DNA of 64,000 nucleotides. Source: Cryptomeria japonica. Its lineage: Eukaryota; Streptophyta; Pinopsida; Cupressales; Cupressaceae. The position numbers and the translations under genes were made by a program. The notes under the pieces are model-generated. The model was not told where the DNA came from. It was given only the letters and a program-made list of their open reading frames with translations, and did not search any database. Positions 49,684-61,800 of the stretch are shown here, piece by piece. The first letter of the stretch is position 1, and each line of letters begins with the position of its first letter. The DNA lies in contig NC_081414.1 of assembly GCF_030272615.1 (NCBI RefSeq), forward strand, positions 656,718,292-656,782,291, written 5' to 3'.

Positions 49684-51350
49684 AGTAGCCTAGTGCACGG
49701 AAAAAGCCCAAAACAAACAAAAAAAATTAAAAAAATCCAGAAAAAGCAAAAAAAAGCAAAGTACAATAAAAACATAGGGTGAAAACCTGGTAAAGCAGGC
49801 GCCCTTGTGAAAGAACGGCTCCTCTATCTATTTCCATACCATGTTGTCCATACAAAACACTATCAGCCATTGCTCAACACTTAGCAAATATCCATTCAGG
49901 ACATACTTAGCGTAGTCACTATCCTAATTTGTCTATAAATATCCTCCTACCACTAAAACACCATGGCTTGGAATCATTGTATATAATCAAATCAAGAGGC
50001 ACACTCCGCTAGGGGTATGTAAATCGTATCAATCTTGCAAACATTCAAGACATCAAGACTAGATGCAAAACTCAACAGCATGACATCCAACAAACAACAC
50101 TACGCTTCATCACAAAAACCAAAACAAAAACAATTCACACAGATATCAAGGATGGATGATTTTCTGAAGTACTGAATGTTGCACTATAGCATAAAATCTT
50201 AACTAGTTTTGTATTTTGAACTTTGTGCATTATTGGATTCTCTTCCTTGTCTCACTAAATGCTTCACAGCTAGAGATCGTGGGGAACTTCCAATATTTTC
50301 TTAGTCTTCTGTCTGGGAGGCAATCACTTGTACTGTGTGAATACATGCCTCGAGACGTGATACGTCCAATATCACTGAAGGCTTGATTCCACTTCACGCA
50401 TACAAATGATCAAATCTTGTCTGTTTACGCAATGCGCACTTAGGTCGTCCTGGTTCAATTATACCTTGACGCTTGTGCTATCTTGCAAAATCAAACATCA
50501 TGTAAATTTTTCTCAGGTCATTATAGTTCAATTATACCATTATGCTTGTATAAATTTTCAACATATCCAAAAATCAATAAATGCTCAATGATGATATTTA
50601 CAAAGAAAGCAAAATGGCTATATCGGATGGCAAATACAGAATGAGGATGCTACAAAAAATATAAGTTGCATATCATTTTACAAATAGTTGCATATCATTT
50701 TACAATTTAGTTGTAGATCATTTTACCAGTAGTTGCATATCATTTAAGCATGTTTGCATATCATTTTAGCATCATTTACATATCAAGATTACATTTAGTT
50801 GCATCTCAAAACATACATCTCATTTTCAAGATACATCTCACAGCATATAAAAAGCATACATCCTGCATCATACATTACATCATATATTTAAGCATTACAT
50901 CATCACATAAAATAAATGCATCCATATCAACACATCACATGATAAAAAATGGTGTCGTATATATATATTTATCTCAAAACTGATCAAAATATACAAAATG
51001 TGTCCAAACACTATGTCCAGTCCAACGAATAACAACTGCTCAAAAATACAACAGAGACCCTGTCTCTCAAGTATGACTATCTCCTGATGGAGATGGTCTC
51101 GCTCCAGATACACTCGCCCCTGGATCTCCAGGAGGGTCTTGTCTCAGTGGCCCCGTCACACCTTGGCTCTTAGATCATGACCCAGTGGCTCGAGATCAAC
51201 TCGATCTCGACTGCGCAAAACTCTCCACTTGCCGCTCCCTGGGTACTGCAGCCTCATAATGCCGCCTATAATAGTCTACCTCTTGCACTCTCTGCATCAT
51301 CTCTCTAAGGGTGTCTCTCATCGGACCACCCACCGCTGCTCTCTACACAC
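49684..51350 (+). other. 3' region of the Tat element downstream of pol, non-coding part
   Basis: It begins with an A-rich stretch (about 49710-49775) and has no convincing ORF on the plus strand. A short tandem repeat lies at 50664-50815. The 150-codon plus-strand frame at 51229-51681 is the shadow of the antisense gene. Confidence 0.5.
50664..50815. repeat. short tandem repeat, gttgcatatcatttta unit
   Basis: About seven copies of a 20-25 bp unit (agttgcatatcattttaca and variants) follow one another in the 3' region of the Tat element. Confidence 0.8.
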
Positions 51351-52877
51351 TCACCAACATCTCCTCAGCTCCTCCTCACCACCCACTGCAGCTAACACCT
51401 CTCCCACTCTCCCCTCTCCACTGGCTCCGATAGCCAATCCACCTCTCCCCCTGTCTATCCTCCCCTGTCTGACTGCTCTATCCACTCCTCTCCTCCCTCT
51501 CTCTCCCCGCCTCCCTCTGGATCCTCCTCCTCCATCATCCCCATCATCTCCATCATCTCCCCCATCTCCCTCCTCCTCATCTGAGTCAAAAGCTGGCCTC
51601 ATCTCCTCCGGATCTGAGATCCTAGCCACCGCCTGCGCAGCAAACAAACGGGCGAACTCATCTGTCATCCCTGCGTCCTGAATCTCTGGGCCATAGTCCC
51701 AGATCTGCCTGGCCAACCCCACAAACTCCTCCACTGCCATGACACTATCAATAGTCAGCCCCCAATCGGCTACATCCTTCTGTCGCCGTGCATAAAGTCA
51801 CGCTCCCTATGGAACACCCTACTAGTGCTCGAACTGCCTCAAAACTTGGGTCACCACAAACCGCTCAATAATGAATGGGGTCCTCCCAATCAGATACCTC
51901 ATCATAAATACAAAGGGCATCTCCAGCCCATCCTCCGCCCATACCTCACAGCCTATATACGGTCTCTAGGTGACCGTATCTATATCGTCAAAAACCCTCC
52001 TCCAATGCTCCAGTTTGCTTAGCTTACGCTGGACAACTAGGCCTCTATATCCGTAGGCATATGCTGCACCTACGGTCCTGTCTCTATCTGCCAGTGGCCT
52101 TGCTGCTGGAATGTGCTCCCAGCACCATACCTGTAATAGGGTCATGCCAGCTGACAAACTGCCGTACCCGAGGTATACTACCTCATGCAAACTTCGGTAT
52201 AAATGAGCCAGCATTGCTGACCCCCATGCAAATCTCCGGCCTTGTGTGACCATCTCCTCCAACACTAACCCCCATCCCACCAAGAATCCCTTTGACCTAC
52301 GATCAGGACAAAGGAATCCCCCAATGAATCCTGCCAATACAGATGGCAGCGGTGCATAACCCAAATCCAAAAACTCCTACCAGGGGATCTCATAGCCACA
52401 AACTATGTCATCCTGAAAAATGCGGCACAGTGCCTCTGTGCCACCCTCCTCTGACTGCTCATAGGGAAGTAGTGCCCCTACTATAGGAATCCGCAAAATC
52501 CGGTAGCAATCCTCCGGTGTCACTGTCATCTCTCAAGTGGCAAAATGAAAGGTGTTCGTGTTGCTATGCCACCTCTCTGCCAAAGTTGTCAAAAGCCCCC
52601 GGTTCACAGTGAACCGAGGCATATCCAGAAGAGAGGTCAATCCACATCTCTCAATAATATCCAAATCTGCCTGTGACAACCGCAGTATCAATGTCCACGG
52701 TCTCGGGAATCTCTCCCTCGACTATACCACACCCAATTGCTCCTGTCAACAAACAAAACATATCCAATATCAGTTTCCACATCAACACAAAGATATCAAA
52801 ATACAAACTTACATCAACAACATGAAACAATTTGCTCATCTACAATCAAAGTTCAAAATCCTATCATTTCATATCAA

Positions 52878-53060
52878 CTTGTAAAAGAACTCAAGTTCTC
52901 AAAAACCATATCAAAACTTGTAAAACAACTCAAGTCTCCACAATCACATAAACTTGTAAAACAACTCAAGTTTCCCACCCATATCAGCTTGTAAAACAAC
53001 TCAAGTTTCCAACCCATATTGGCTTGTAATACAACTCAGGCTTCACACACATTGAACTTG
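52878..53060. repeat. tandem repeat, about five units of 35-38 bp
   Basis: Units contain cttgtaaaacaactcaagt and begin near 52878, 52916, 52953, 52988 and 53023. The array lies in the intron of the antisense PMD gene. Confidence 0.8.
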
Positions 53061-53237
53061 AAACAGAACACGCAAATACATCATATTTTGATCAAAACAA
53101 CAAATTGATATCTATACATAACTTGAAAACTCGCAAATCAAAACAAGTTATACACACACTCATATTGGAAAAATTCATCAAAACACGACAAGCAAGCAAA
53201 ACAAATTTTCAAATCAACCAAAATTGCAAAAAAAATT

Positions 53238-53682
53238 CGATGCGCTAAAACATCCCCACGCGCTAGGCTGCTTTTCCTACGCACTAATCTAACTGTCCTA
53301 TGCACTAGACTCTGTCTACGCACTACTCTTTTCCCCCATTGCGCTACCTAACCCACCCTATGCGCTAGACTCTATCTACACGCTAATCTATCCCTCCTAG
53401 GTGCTACCCGTTTAGCCCTATGCGCTAGGTTAGTCCTACGCGCTAAACCCCCTTCCCTATGCGAACCCCTGTGACTCCTATGCGCTAGGTCACCCCTACG
53501 CGCTAACCTGCTGACTGGACGCGCTGCCCGACACTTTCTATGTGCTATTATCCATGCACACACTAACCTAATAATTTTATGTGCTAACCTATCTTTTCCA
53601 GATGCGACCCCTAAAATTGACCTCGATGCGCTACTTCACACTTCGTATGCGCTACTGTGGACCCTAGACGCGCTAAACCGAA
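53238..53682 (-). repeat. TAGCGC motif array in inverted orientation
   Basis: The plus strand shows more than fifteen copies of atgcgcta or acgcgcta, the complement of the tagcgcat/tagcgcgt motif in the leader arrays of the same element. Spacing is again irregular, about 15-35 bp. The array lies in the intron of the antisense gene, so on that transcript the motif reads in the same sense as it does in the element's own leader. Confidence 0.85.
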
Positions 53683-53909
53683 ACACCGAACTTTGAAATT
53701 CAAAAAATGCCTAAAAATGACAAAATAAAAAATCAAAAGAGGGTCAAAAACATTGACTTACTAGTGATCCACGTGCTACAGGTCTCTGGTACCTCCGAAC
53801 GCGCTCGAAACGGTGTCTGTGATAGGGAATAGGCATTTTCTCTCCAGAGCCAATTCTCTTTCTTCAAAGTCAACAAAGCACAAATGAACCTAAATCAAGC
53901 CCTTTTCCC

Positions 53910-53917
53910 CTTTTATA
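53910..53917 (-). promoter_or_regulatory. TATA box of the antisense PMD gene
   Basis: The minus strand reads CCTATAAAAGGGG here, 74 bases before the ATG at 53836. That predicts a transcription start near 53885 and a 5' untranslated region of about 50 bases. Distance and sequence fit a plant core promoter. Activity is inferred. Confidence 0.6.
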
Positions 53918-54269
53918 GGAGGAAAATGAAATTAGGGTTAGCCCAATGGACCTGTAATATGGTCGTGGTCTCCCCTATACCAAAACAGTTGTAACTTATT
54001 GGGAGATGAATCAATTTGCACACTTTTTACATGCACGAAATCATACACATCATACGAACTTCATCAAATTAAATCAACAATTTTCCAACAAAATTGATTC
54101 ATCTCCCGAGGGGGCATCACCATCAGATATCAGATCTGGGGCATCACGCATCAAATCAAATCTGGGGCATGACTGGCAAATCATAAGAGCGACACAAAAA
54201 TTGCAGTTAATCATAAATCATGATAAGGCATCATTTTCTTTGAAATAACATGTGCACACACGTCACTTC
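53918..54269 (+). other. 3' end of the Tat internal region
   Basis: Non-coding sequence with a short repeat (atcagatctggggcatcacg / atcaaatctggggcatgact) at about 54125-54175. It lies upstream of the antisense TATA box on one side and the purine tract on the other. Confidence 0.5.
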
Positions 54270-54283
54270 AAAGAAGGGCAAAA
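54270..54283 (+). promoter_or_regulatory. polypurine tract of the Tat element
   Basis: The purine-rich stretch aaagaagggcaaaa directly precedes the 3' LTR start TGTAGACG. Confidence 0.75.
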
Positions 54284-55742
54284 TGTAGACGTATAAAAAT
54301 GACCATATTCCTAAATGAATATTTTATGTTCATTTCTCTATTTGATTAAATCCAATTTAATTAAATTATCCACATTCTTCTATTTAATTAAATAAATTAT
54401 TCAATTTATTTAAATTAAATTCACTATACCATTTAATGAATAAATCATTTTATTCAATTAAATCCCCCTATCCACTTTTAATTAAATTCAAATTTAATTA
54501 AATAGTTATCCTAAAATTGAATAAATCTAATTTATTTAATTTTTCCAAATTACAACCAAATTGAATGAAATTCTTTATTTCAATTAAAATCCTATTATCC
54601 CTCCATCCACTTGCAAAATCCCAAACCCCTTTCTAATCCCTTCTAGAATCTTCTAATCAACCTAACCCCTCCTCTAAACTTTGTCACATTCCTAAGCAAA
54701 AGGAAAGTCACTTCTCAAAACCCTTAAAATCTTTGATAACCATTAAAGGTTTTCAACCTTCAACCACCAAAATCCTCAAAGTCTTTGAAAACCATTAAAG
54801 GCTTCCAACCTTCAACCACTTAATCCCCAAAGTTTCCAATAACCATTAATGGTTAATTCAAACCCTCCCACATGGTTAAAACATTTGTTTTGACTCAACC
54901 TCTATTCAACCCAAGGGTCTCATCAGGCCATTAATTCTTTGACCATGATTATCTCTTAATCATTTGCATAAAGGTTTATCCTTGGATTAACTCTTAATCC
55001 AGTGGGTAAGCCTAACTTAGACTTGACCCTTAGCCTTTAGATAACCATGAGGTCTTCTCAGGCCTTTAATGCCTCCAACCTCTTCTCTCAACCCAACCCT
55101 ATGTTGACATTTGTCACCATTTCATTGGTGCCAATTGTGCACATGGATCCCCAACTTTCAAACCTAGACCTTGATTAAACCTTTCAATCTTGACCATCCA
55201 TTGCCCTGTTTATGCTATAAATAGAGCTCTCATTCCTCCATTCTCAACAATCATCTTTCAAATTTGAAGCATTACACATATGCTCAAATTCTTTCAAGCT
55301 TTCTCATTTCATATATGCTCCTCATTTAGCCTCTTTTAGATCAGGAATTAGACTAATATGCATGTTTAGAATATTTTCTTTATCATTTAGCTCAATCATA
55401 GATTAAATATAGTATGTTAGGATAGTATTCATACTAATCTTGTCATCTTATCATGTAGTTTATTATCATACATAGCTTAACATCCATTTCATACTAAAAT
55501 CTATCAAAGCATCCCTCGTTCTTACATTTGCCATCCCTAAACCATTTTGCTCAGTGATCTGAGAGAAAAAACATTGGTTTGAGGGACATTGTGAGATAGA
55601 GAACCATGGGACCCTCCTTGGGAAGCTGAGTAACACTACGTTACTCCATAGCTTGCATCAAGAAGTCCTGTGTGTGTGTGTGGACTAGTATTAGTAATAT
55701 TTTCACATATTAAGTTTTATTCGCCCACTTTTCCCACATACA
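54284..55742 (+). repeat. 3' LTR of the Tat element
   Basis: 1459 bp, ending CACATACA and followed by the target duplication CAAAT. The TATA box is at 55216-55223. Compared with the 5' LTR I count 20 substitutions and one 2-bp indel in a TG run. Confidence 0.95.
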
Positions 55743-55747
55743 CAAAT

Positions 55748-56228
55748 AACCAAGGTATAAATAAATAAAAGAAGCCATAAATAAAATATTAATCAACACT
55801 AAATTATAAAAGCAACATTAACAATAAATAAATGAATAATAACAAATAAATAAATAATAAAACAATAAATAAATGAATAAATAATATTAAACAATAAATA
55901 CCTAATAAATCAATAAATCAATAATTAATAAATAAACACTAAATACCCAAATAAATAAATAATCAAATCAAACTATAATAATCCATCAATTAATTAAATA
56001 AATAAATCAACAATTACATACTCAAGCCAACAAGAACCACACCTCATTGACTGACATGGCAAATCATGCCAAGACAACTTGAGAACCCAAGGTAGACATC
56101 TTAAGCTTAGAGTATATGAAGGGAACTCATGCCATCTCCAACAACTTGCCATTGGGATTTTAAGACACAATTAGACCTGCGAAGCGAGGTGGAGTCGATG
56201 TCTAGTACTTGCAAATCCTGCATCCACA
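55748..56228 (-). mobile_element. LTR B, segment 2
   Basis: It continues LTR B after the Tat insertion. It matches LTR A up to gcatccaca, where the 56229-63248 element is inserted. The first 250 bp are A/T-only repeats such as aataaataaa. Confidence 0.85.
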
Positions 56229-57188
56229 TGTTGGCAATTGACAATCATCTGGTGACTTTTGATGCTTGATTTATGGTCTAGGTTGTCATTGATGGAAAGT
56301 CTTCTTGGTGATTCTATCCAGCGGTCATGATTCATATAATCTAGAAGCTAGAGTTAACCAATAGGTAGTTAACCACTATAATAGGGTATTCTTGTAATAT
56401 TTTGGTCCGAAATGATTTCCAATGATTGTGGTGTTTTTGGTGATTGTTTTTGTGATCTCGGTGATTGGGAAGACCTTTAGGAAGTGTGTGATTATAATCT
56501 TTTGGTCTGGTCCTATGTTTTGTTCGAGATTGAAGCCGACTTGGAGCTACATGTTACACTTCTTGAAGCCGACTTGAAGGAGATTGCTTTTGTGCTAAGT
56601 GTGGATGTATAAGATCGATTTGGCAATTGATTTTCGGTGTGTTAGTGGTGTGGTAATCTGTTTTAGTGTGATTGAGAGCAGTTTCACATGCGCACTTTTC
56701 TTTTAGACCAACCGGTAGCTGACAGAGACATAAATAGAGTTTTCAGTAGAGCAAAGACAGTCTGAGATTCACCTCTTAACTGGAACTCATTCTTGTATAA
56801 TCACATACTAATTGAGAGTTCATTTCATTTTATTTTTTCATTATAATCGAATTGTAAGTCAATGAGACTTCCCTAAAGGTTGTAGCCTTTCAGACAACTA
56901 TATCTGAGCAGTGAGCCTAAATGCAAGTCCATTCACCATCTATGTAATATTTATGTACTCCTAGCTATATAGTATATAAATATTGTGGGTTCCAGCCCCA
57001 TCATGGTTTTTCCCTTTCTAGGTTTCCAAGAAAATATTCTAGTGTTGTGGATTTGTGTATTTGTTGTTGTATGTTTATGTTGTTTTTTGTTATGCATTGC
57101 TAACTGGTGGATAAAGAATAAGTTTGAGGATTTGATTTCTTGTAGGTCACTGATTCACCCCCCCTCTCAGTGATCTTTGATTCTAACA
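56229..57188 (+). repeat. 5' LTR of the 7.0-kb element
   Basis: 960 bp, starting TGTTGGCAATTG and ending GATTCTAACA. A TATA-like ataaatag occurs near 56730. Confidence 0.95.
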
Positions 57189-57190
57189 AT

Positions 57191-57202
57191 TGGTATCAGA
57201 GC
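57191..57202 (+). promoter_or_regulatory. primer binding site for initiator tRNA-Met
   Basis: tggtatcagagc two bases after the LTR, the standard site of plant Ty1/copia elements and some Ty3/gypsy elements. Confidence 0.95.
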
Positions 57203-57255
57203 CTAGTTCCTCTAAGGAAGTTAACCAATTGAGGAAGATCTGGGAGATTGATTCT

Positions 57256-58290
57256 ATGGATTCTGGTTTTCAAAGCCAACTTAATGTGGCACTTGAGGGT
57301 TTTTATGTAGCTAGAAGTGAGGTCTTTACCTTCAAGAAGAACCTGAATTCTATTGATGAATTCATTAGTGAGCTAAAGAATCAAGCAAGTGTCTATAGAG
57401 AAAAGAAGGAATTAATGGACATGTTGAAGGAGAAAGAAGATCAAATCATGGAATACCAGGACAATGTTGATGAGGTTAACAAGCTTGAGAGAGAGAATGT
57501 TGCTTTGAAGAATGAGATGCAATCCATTGTGATGAGACTGACTAAGGAAATTAAGGACCAAAATAAGAATGAAGAGAATCTAGCATGATCATTAAAGGAA
57601 AGAGATGATGAATGCTTCAACCTTACCTATGAGAATGATCAACTGAAGCTTGAGTTGACACAATCAAGGAATAATGGTCAAGAAATTGAAAGACAGATTG
57701 CTACCTTAAGGGATGAACTTGCTACTGCTAATGAATACAAAGAAAAACTCAAATATAGTTCAACAAGGCTTGATGAGATGTTGGAAAGTCAGAGACATGG
57801 AAAGGATATGCGAGGTCTAGGATTTGAGAAAGGCGAATCCTCTAGATCTAGACAAGGCAATGCTAAACTTGATTAGAAGAAGAGAAAGAATCCTCTAATA
57901 AGATAGCCTAATGCTCATAAATTTAATTATAGATCCTTTACTTACAACAAATTTGGTCATATGGTGAGTCAGTGTAGAAGTAGGATGAATAATAGAATGA
58001 TGAACAATAATGATATGATGAACAACATGAATAATTTTCCTACCTTTACACATCAGTGTTTCATATGCAATAACTTTGGACACAAGTCAAATGTGTGTAG
58101 AGGAATAGTGAATAAGCTTCAAAGTAAAAGATGTTATGCTTGTGGAAAGTTTGGACACATCTCTAATTAGTGTAGGACAAACCAAATTAGATGAACTTCG
58201 AACCTATACAAAATAATGTTGTTTGCTGAGCATGCAACAAAACTGGTCACATTGCAAAGTACTGCAGAAGCAAGAACAATGGTTCGGTAG
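57256..58290 (+). pseudogene. gag: Gag with long coiled coil and up to four zinc knuckles
   Basis: The ATG at 57256 (MDSGFQSQLNVALEG) begins about 55 bases after the primer site. Codons to about 57876 form a charged coiled coil (LKEKEDQIMEYQDNVDEV, LERENVALKNEMQ) with one stop at 57586-57588. A zinc-knuckle region follows: a degraded one (NKFGHMVSQC), CFICNNFGHKSNVC near 58060-58100, CYACGKFGHISN with a stop before the last Cys near 58135-58173, and ACNKTGHIAKYC in another frame near 58225-58265. The globular N-terminal domain usual in copia Gag is not evident, so this Gag may be a shortened form that co-assembles with a helper's Gag. Stops and a frameshift make it inactive. Confidence 0.82.
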
Positions 58291-58831
58291 ATAAGAACAA
58301 ATTAGATGAGAAAGGAAAAGTAAAAGTAGAAGAGATCAAGGAGAAGCATGAGAAGATATGGATGAGAAATGAGTTGACAATGAGTCTGCACCCAAATGCA
58401 GTGCAGGATCTTCAACTGGTAACTAGGGATTTATGGCTTAGGGGGAGATTTTCATGCAGATTCTAAGAACCCCCTCTTCGGTGGTCTGCAATCGATTCCA
58501 GAAGATTGAAGAAGGACTAAATAATATGTGCAGATGATATCTGAAATTTTCTAAAGGATCTTGTGCTCTGATATAAAATTTCATGAAGATCATGATAACC
58601 GGTTGTTGCATTTATGACAATGAAAAATTAGGTTTTCAAAGGATAAAAGTGCATCTCAAGACTTCATTTGTCACAATGTGATCAAGCGAGTAAGAGAAGA
58701 GGAGAGAGAAAAGCAACTTGGTGATCTCAACAACAATTTCAACAACTTCTGAGTGAATTTTAGTTCTTGGTTGTGGAGCAAGGTATCTATCTATTCTGAT
58801 TTTGAGTTTTTCAAAAACCCTAGGATTTGAA

Positions 58832-61800
58832 ATGACTTCAGTTTCTCGTATTGTAACTCCTCTAGTGGTTGAAATTAAGGATAAGGATCATCCAGTCTTT
58901 AAGAAACATCCATTTAAATCAGTCAAGGATGATCTGGTAGGAGCATTCTCATTCGTTCCCTACAACATGTTGCACAATGAAGATATCAAGGCCTACATTT
59001 GCTATGACCTTGAAGAGCTTAGCAATACATACATGTTAGACCTATAAAACAAGCCTTTGGCCAACGGCTTGGGAAATATCAAACCCAAATATAAGGTGCT
59101 GCAAGATAAGGGTTTCTCACAGTTCGTACATTTTTCATTGTTTGATGAGGCAGAATGGATCCGCTACATCTTTAGCCTCATGTATGATGAGTTTATATGG
59201 CTTGATAGGCCTCACAAAATCACTAAGCAAGCAGTCTATGTTGTAACTAGTTTAGTTGAAACCGGTGATGTGTCTAGTTTAAGTAAAGTATCAAATGACA
59301 CCATCATAGCTACCACAAGATCCAAATTTGATAGTAGATCCATGACTGTGAATGACATTTTGGAGAATGATGTGAATTTTGATTCAGTGGTAGTCGAATA
59401 CAAGGTTTACCAGTCCAACTAATACAACTTTGTCTCCGATAATACTATCTACTCTATGTACCAAATTCTCAAGGAAGATAAGAGGTATGATCTATGCACT
59501 GGACTTTTGAATGAATTATTGAGCAATCTGAAGAAAATCAAGCAGGATAAAAATCATACTTTTAAATATGGTACACTCCCTATTTGCCTAGCACTATACT
59601 TCTTTCCAATGGGCCTATGATAGACTGGTGGCCATGTAGATCAAGGAAGGTCTATGGGGAGTTGGTGATGCAACCATGAGGATATCTGCCCTCTACAGAT
59701 ATTTTAAAACCTTTGAAGCCACAATGAAGAATAGGGAGAGGATTCTGAAGGAGGTTGTTGAGAAATATGAGCAAACCATTTGCTTCATGGTCAGTAAGGA
59801 TCAGTGTATGATGGAAGGAGTGGAGCCCCAGATAGTTTGGATCATTCCCATGAGGTATGAAGTTGAATTTGGTACACTTGAGGCATATTCACAACACCTT
59901 CTGATTCAACCGATGGATCCCAAGGAAGGGAGATTTGGCACATTCAAGGAAAAGGACCTTAGTTTACATATGCAGTTCACTACTCCTACCTGAAAGAGAA
60001 AAGTCACTAATATGGCAGAAGAAGTAGTTGCTCAAATGGGTCTCACCAAGGAGGAGGTGAAGAAAGGAAGAAAAAAATATGCTCAAAAGGAGGACAAAGA
60101 GGAAACCAAGAAACTCAAGGTTGATCTGGTTCCCTCCAAGGAAAAACCTAAGGTAACTAATTATGCTCCCACTCTGGTGGTATAGCCTGCGAAACCTAGT
60201 CCATCATGAAAAGGTGTGTAAAAGTAGAAAGAAAAATAAAAATAACCTATGTTGTAGTATCTCTAGTGGCCTTAGAAACTAAATCCGAGGAAGAAGTAGG
60301 AAGAGCTAAGAAAAAGGGAGAGTTTATCAGACTAGTGAGAAAGCCTCAATCCGATGGAGCACAACAAAACAAAAAGACTAAGTTAGATCCTACTCCTACT
60401 GAAAGATCCCAAAAAGGTAGATAGGTAAAAAATCAACTCAACAAAGTCCTTGAGTCTGGCAACATACAAGGTAAGTACACAATCATTCCTCCACTATCAA
60501 CAGATCATTTGATAGATGAAATATTAGTGGATGACAATTTGAAGAACATTGAAGCAAATTTTGAGCATTTTGATGATGGTGACCAAAAGAAAGTTAAGGA
60601 AGTAGTAGTATTATACTTACATAATTTCAGTCAAACATTAATTAAATTAGAATATTCCATTCCAAAGAAATTGTACAGTTTAATGGATGCTAGAAGAATG
60701 AATGCAAGCAAAATTGAAAGATAAATGAAGTAGAGAGAGCTAGTAAATAGATGTACCTGTATTACCCAAAGTAAAATTAATAAGTTAATTGAAGAGGCAA
60801 ACAAAAAGGAATTCAGAAGTAAGATCATAATCAATAGATTAATGATTGGGAATGTAGAGGAGGTGAAGAAAGAGACAAAGGAAATATGGAAAATGATTAT
60901 TCAGAATGACCCTCTGTACAAAGATGCATTTAGACCATCTCAACCGGAAGATAAGCAAGGTGATTTTTGAAGTTAGAAGGTTGAGACTCAGTCTTAAGAT
61001 CAACCAAAAGACCAAGGTAATACCACAATTGATATTGAGACTAGTGGCAATCCTCCAGTGATAGATAGCTTTGCAGCCCCTGTGATTCAACAAACTAATA
61101 TTAGGGACAAGGAAGAGAAGAAGGATGTTGTGTTAGGAGAAGCTGAGGTAACTAAGGTGGAAAAAGGTAAAGCTCCTCTGGTTACAGGGATCTCGCTTTA
61201 GATTTTGATCAATCTTGATGGCTCGATTGATCTTGGGAAGATGTCTCTTGGTAAGAAGATAATGCTTTTTGTTGCAGTACAACCTCAAGCCAGTCAAGAT
61301 CTAGTGAAATCAGAGAATGAAGATAAAAAGATAATTTTGATGTCTATAGATGCTTTGCAGAAAGTGGCTTCCAATGTATGGTTAGATTTAAATAATAGTC
61401 CCTCTGGTAAATTATTACAATTGATTAATAGTGTAAATACCAATTTTTATTCTTTGGAGAAGACGGCTACTCAGAAAGTTTTAGAAAGGTTTAAAGATGT
61501 TAAAAAACAAACATTCCTAAAAATGATTGAATATGACAAGGTAACACTAAATAAGAGATTGCATACTATTTCTGACACATTGTCAGAAGCTGGTAAATTA
61601 TATAAATCTTGTCTTATTTTTCCTAAGTTCACTATTAATATTGATAATCAGATAGGAGTTAGCAAGGGAAAGATTGCAAGTATTTCTCAATATTTTGACC
61701 CTAATGTAACATTAACTAGAAGTATTGATGGACAGATTATAGCCTTAAATGATTAGCTCTCAAGCCTTCAAGAAAATAAGGAGAAATTTTTGAGGAAAGT

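Larger units (their letters stand above)
51351..53836 (-). pseudogene. antisense gene with plant mobile domain (PMD), two exons, inside the Tat element
   Basis: Exon 1: the ATG at 53836 gives 25 codons (MPIPYHRHRFERVRR...) ending at a consensus donor CTA|GTAAGT (53761-53756). The intron of 1019 bp ends at a pyrimidine-rich acceptor tttgttgacag (AG at 52744-52743), which keeps phase 0. Exon 2 (52742-51351) lies in one frame. It holds the PMD blocks in order: IIERCGLTSLLDMPRF, NRGLLTTLAERWHSNTNTFHF, EMTVTPEDCYRILRIPIVG, then GMTLLQVWCWEHIPAARP. An acidic run (EEEGDGGDDGDDGDD) and a basic Arg/Gly run form the C-terminus. Eight stops interrupt exon 2, most of them explicable by CAG-to-TAG or CGA-to-TGA changes. 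PMD proteins occur both as plant host genes in silencing and genome stability and as passengers of mobile elements. Extra ORFs are known in the 3' part of Tat-lineage elements. The exon structure is inferred from sequence alone. Confidence 0.85.
29958..55742 (+). mobile_element. giant Tat-lineage Ty3/gypsy retrotransposon, 25.8 kb including a nested 7.8-kb element
   Basis: It is bounded by LTRs at 29958-31414 and 54284-55742 and a perfect 5-bp duplication CAAAT (29953-29957 and 55743-55747). In order it carries a tRNA-Lys primer site, a 3-kb leader, gag, protease, RT, RNase H, a second RNase H, integrase, a 4.6-kb 3' region with an antisense gene, and a purine tract. The second RNase H and the long 3' region place it in the Tat lineage (the Ogre-like group). 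Without the nested element it is about 18.0 kb. The LTRs differ by about 20 substitutions and one 2-bp indel by my count (about 98.6% identical), but gag-pol holds about 11 premature stops and a frameshift. Confidence 0.95.

Noticed and set aside
51229-51681. 150-codon Pro/Ser-rich ORF on the plus strand
   Set aside because: It is the complement of the acidic and Arg/Gly-rich end of the antisense PMD gene. Its composition is a by-product of that frame.
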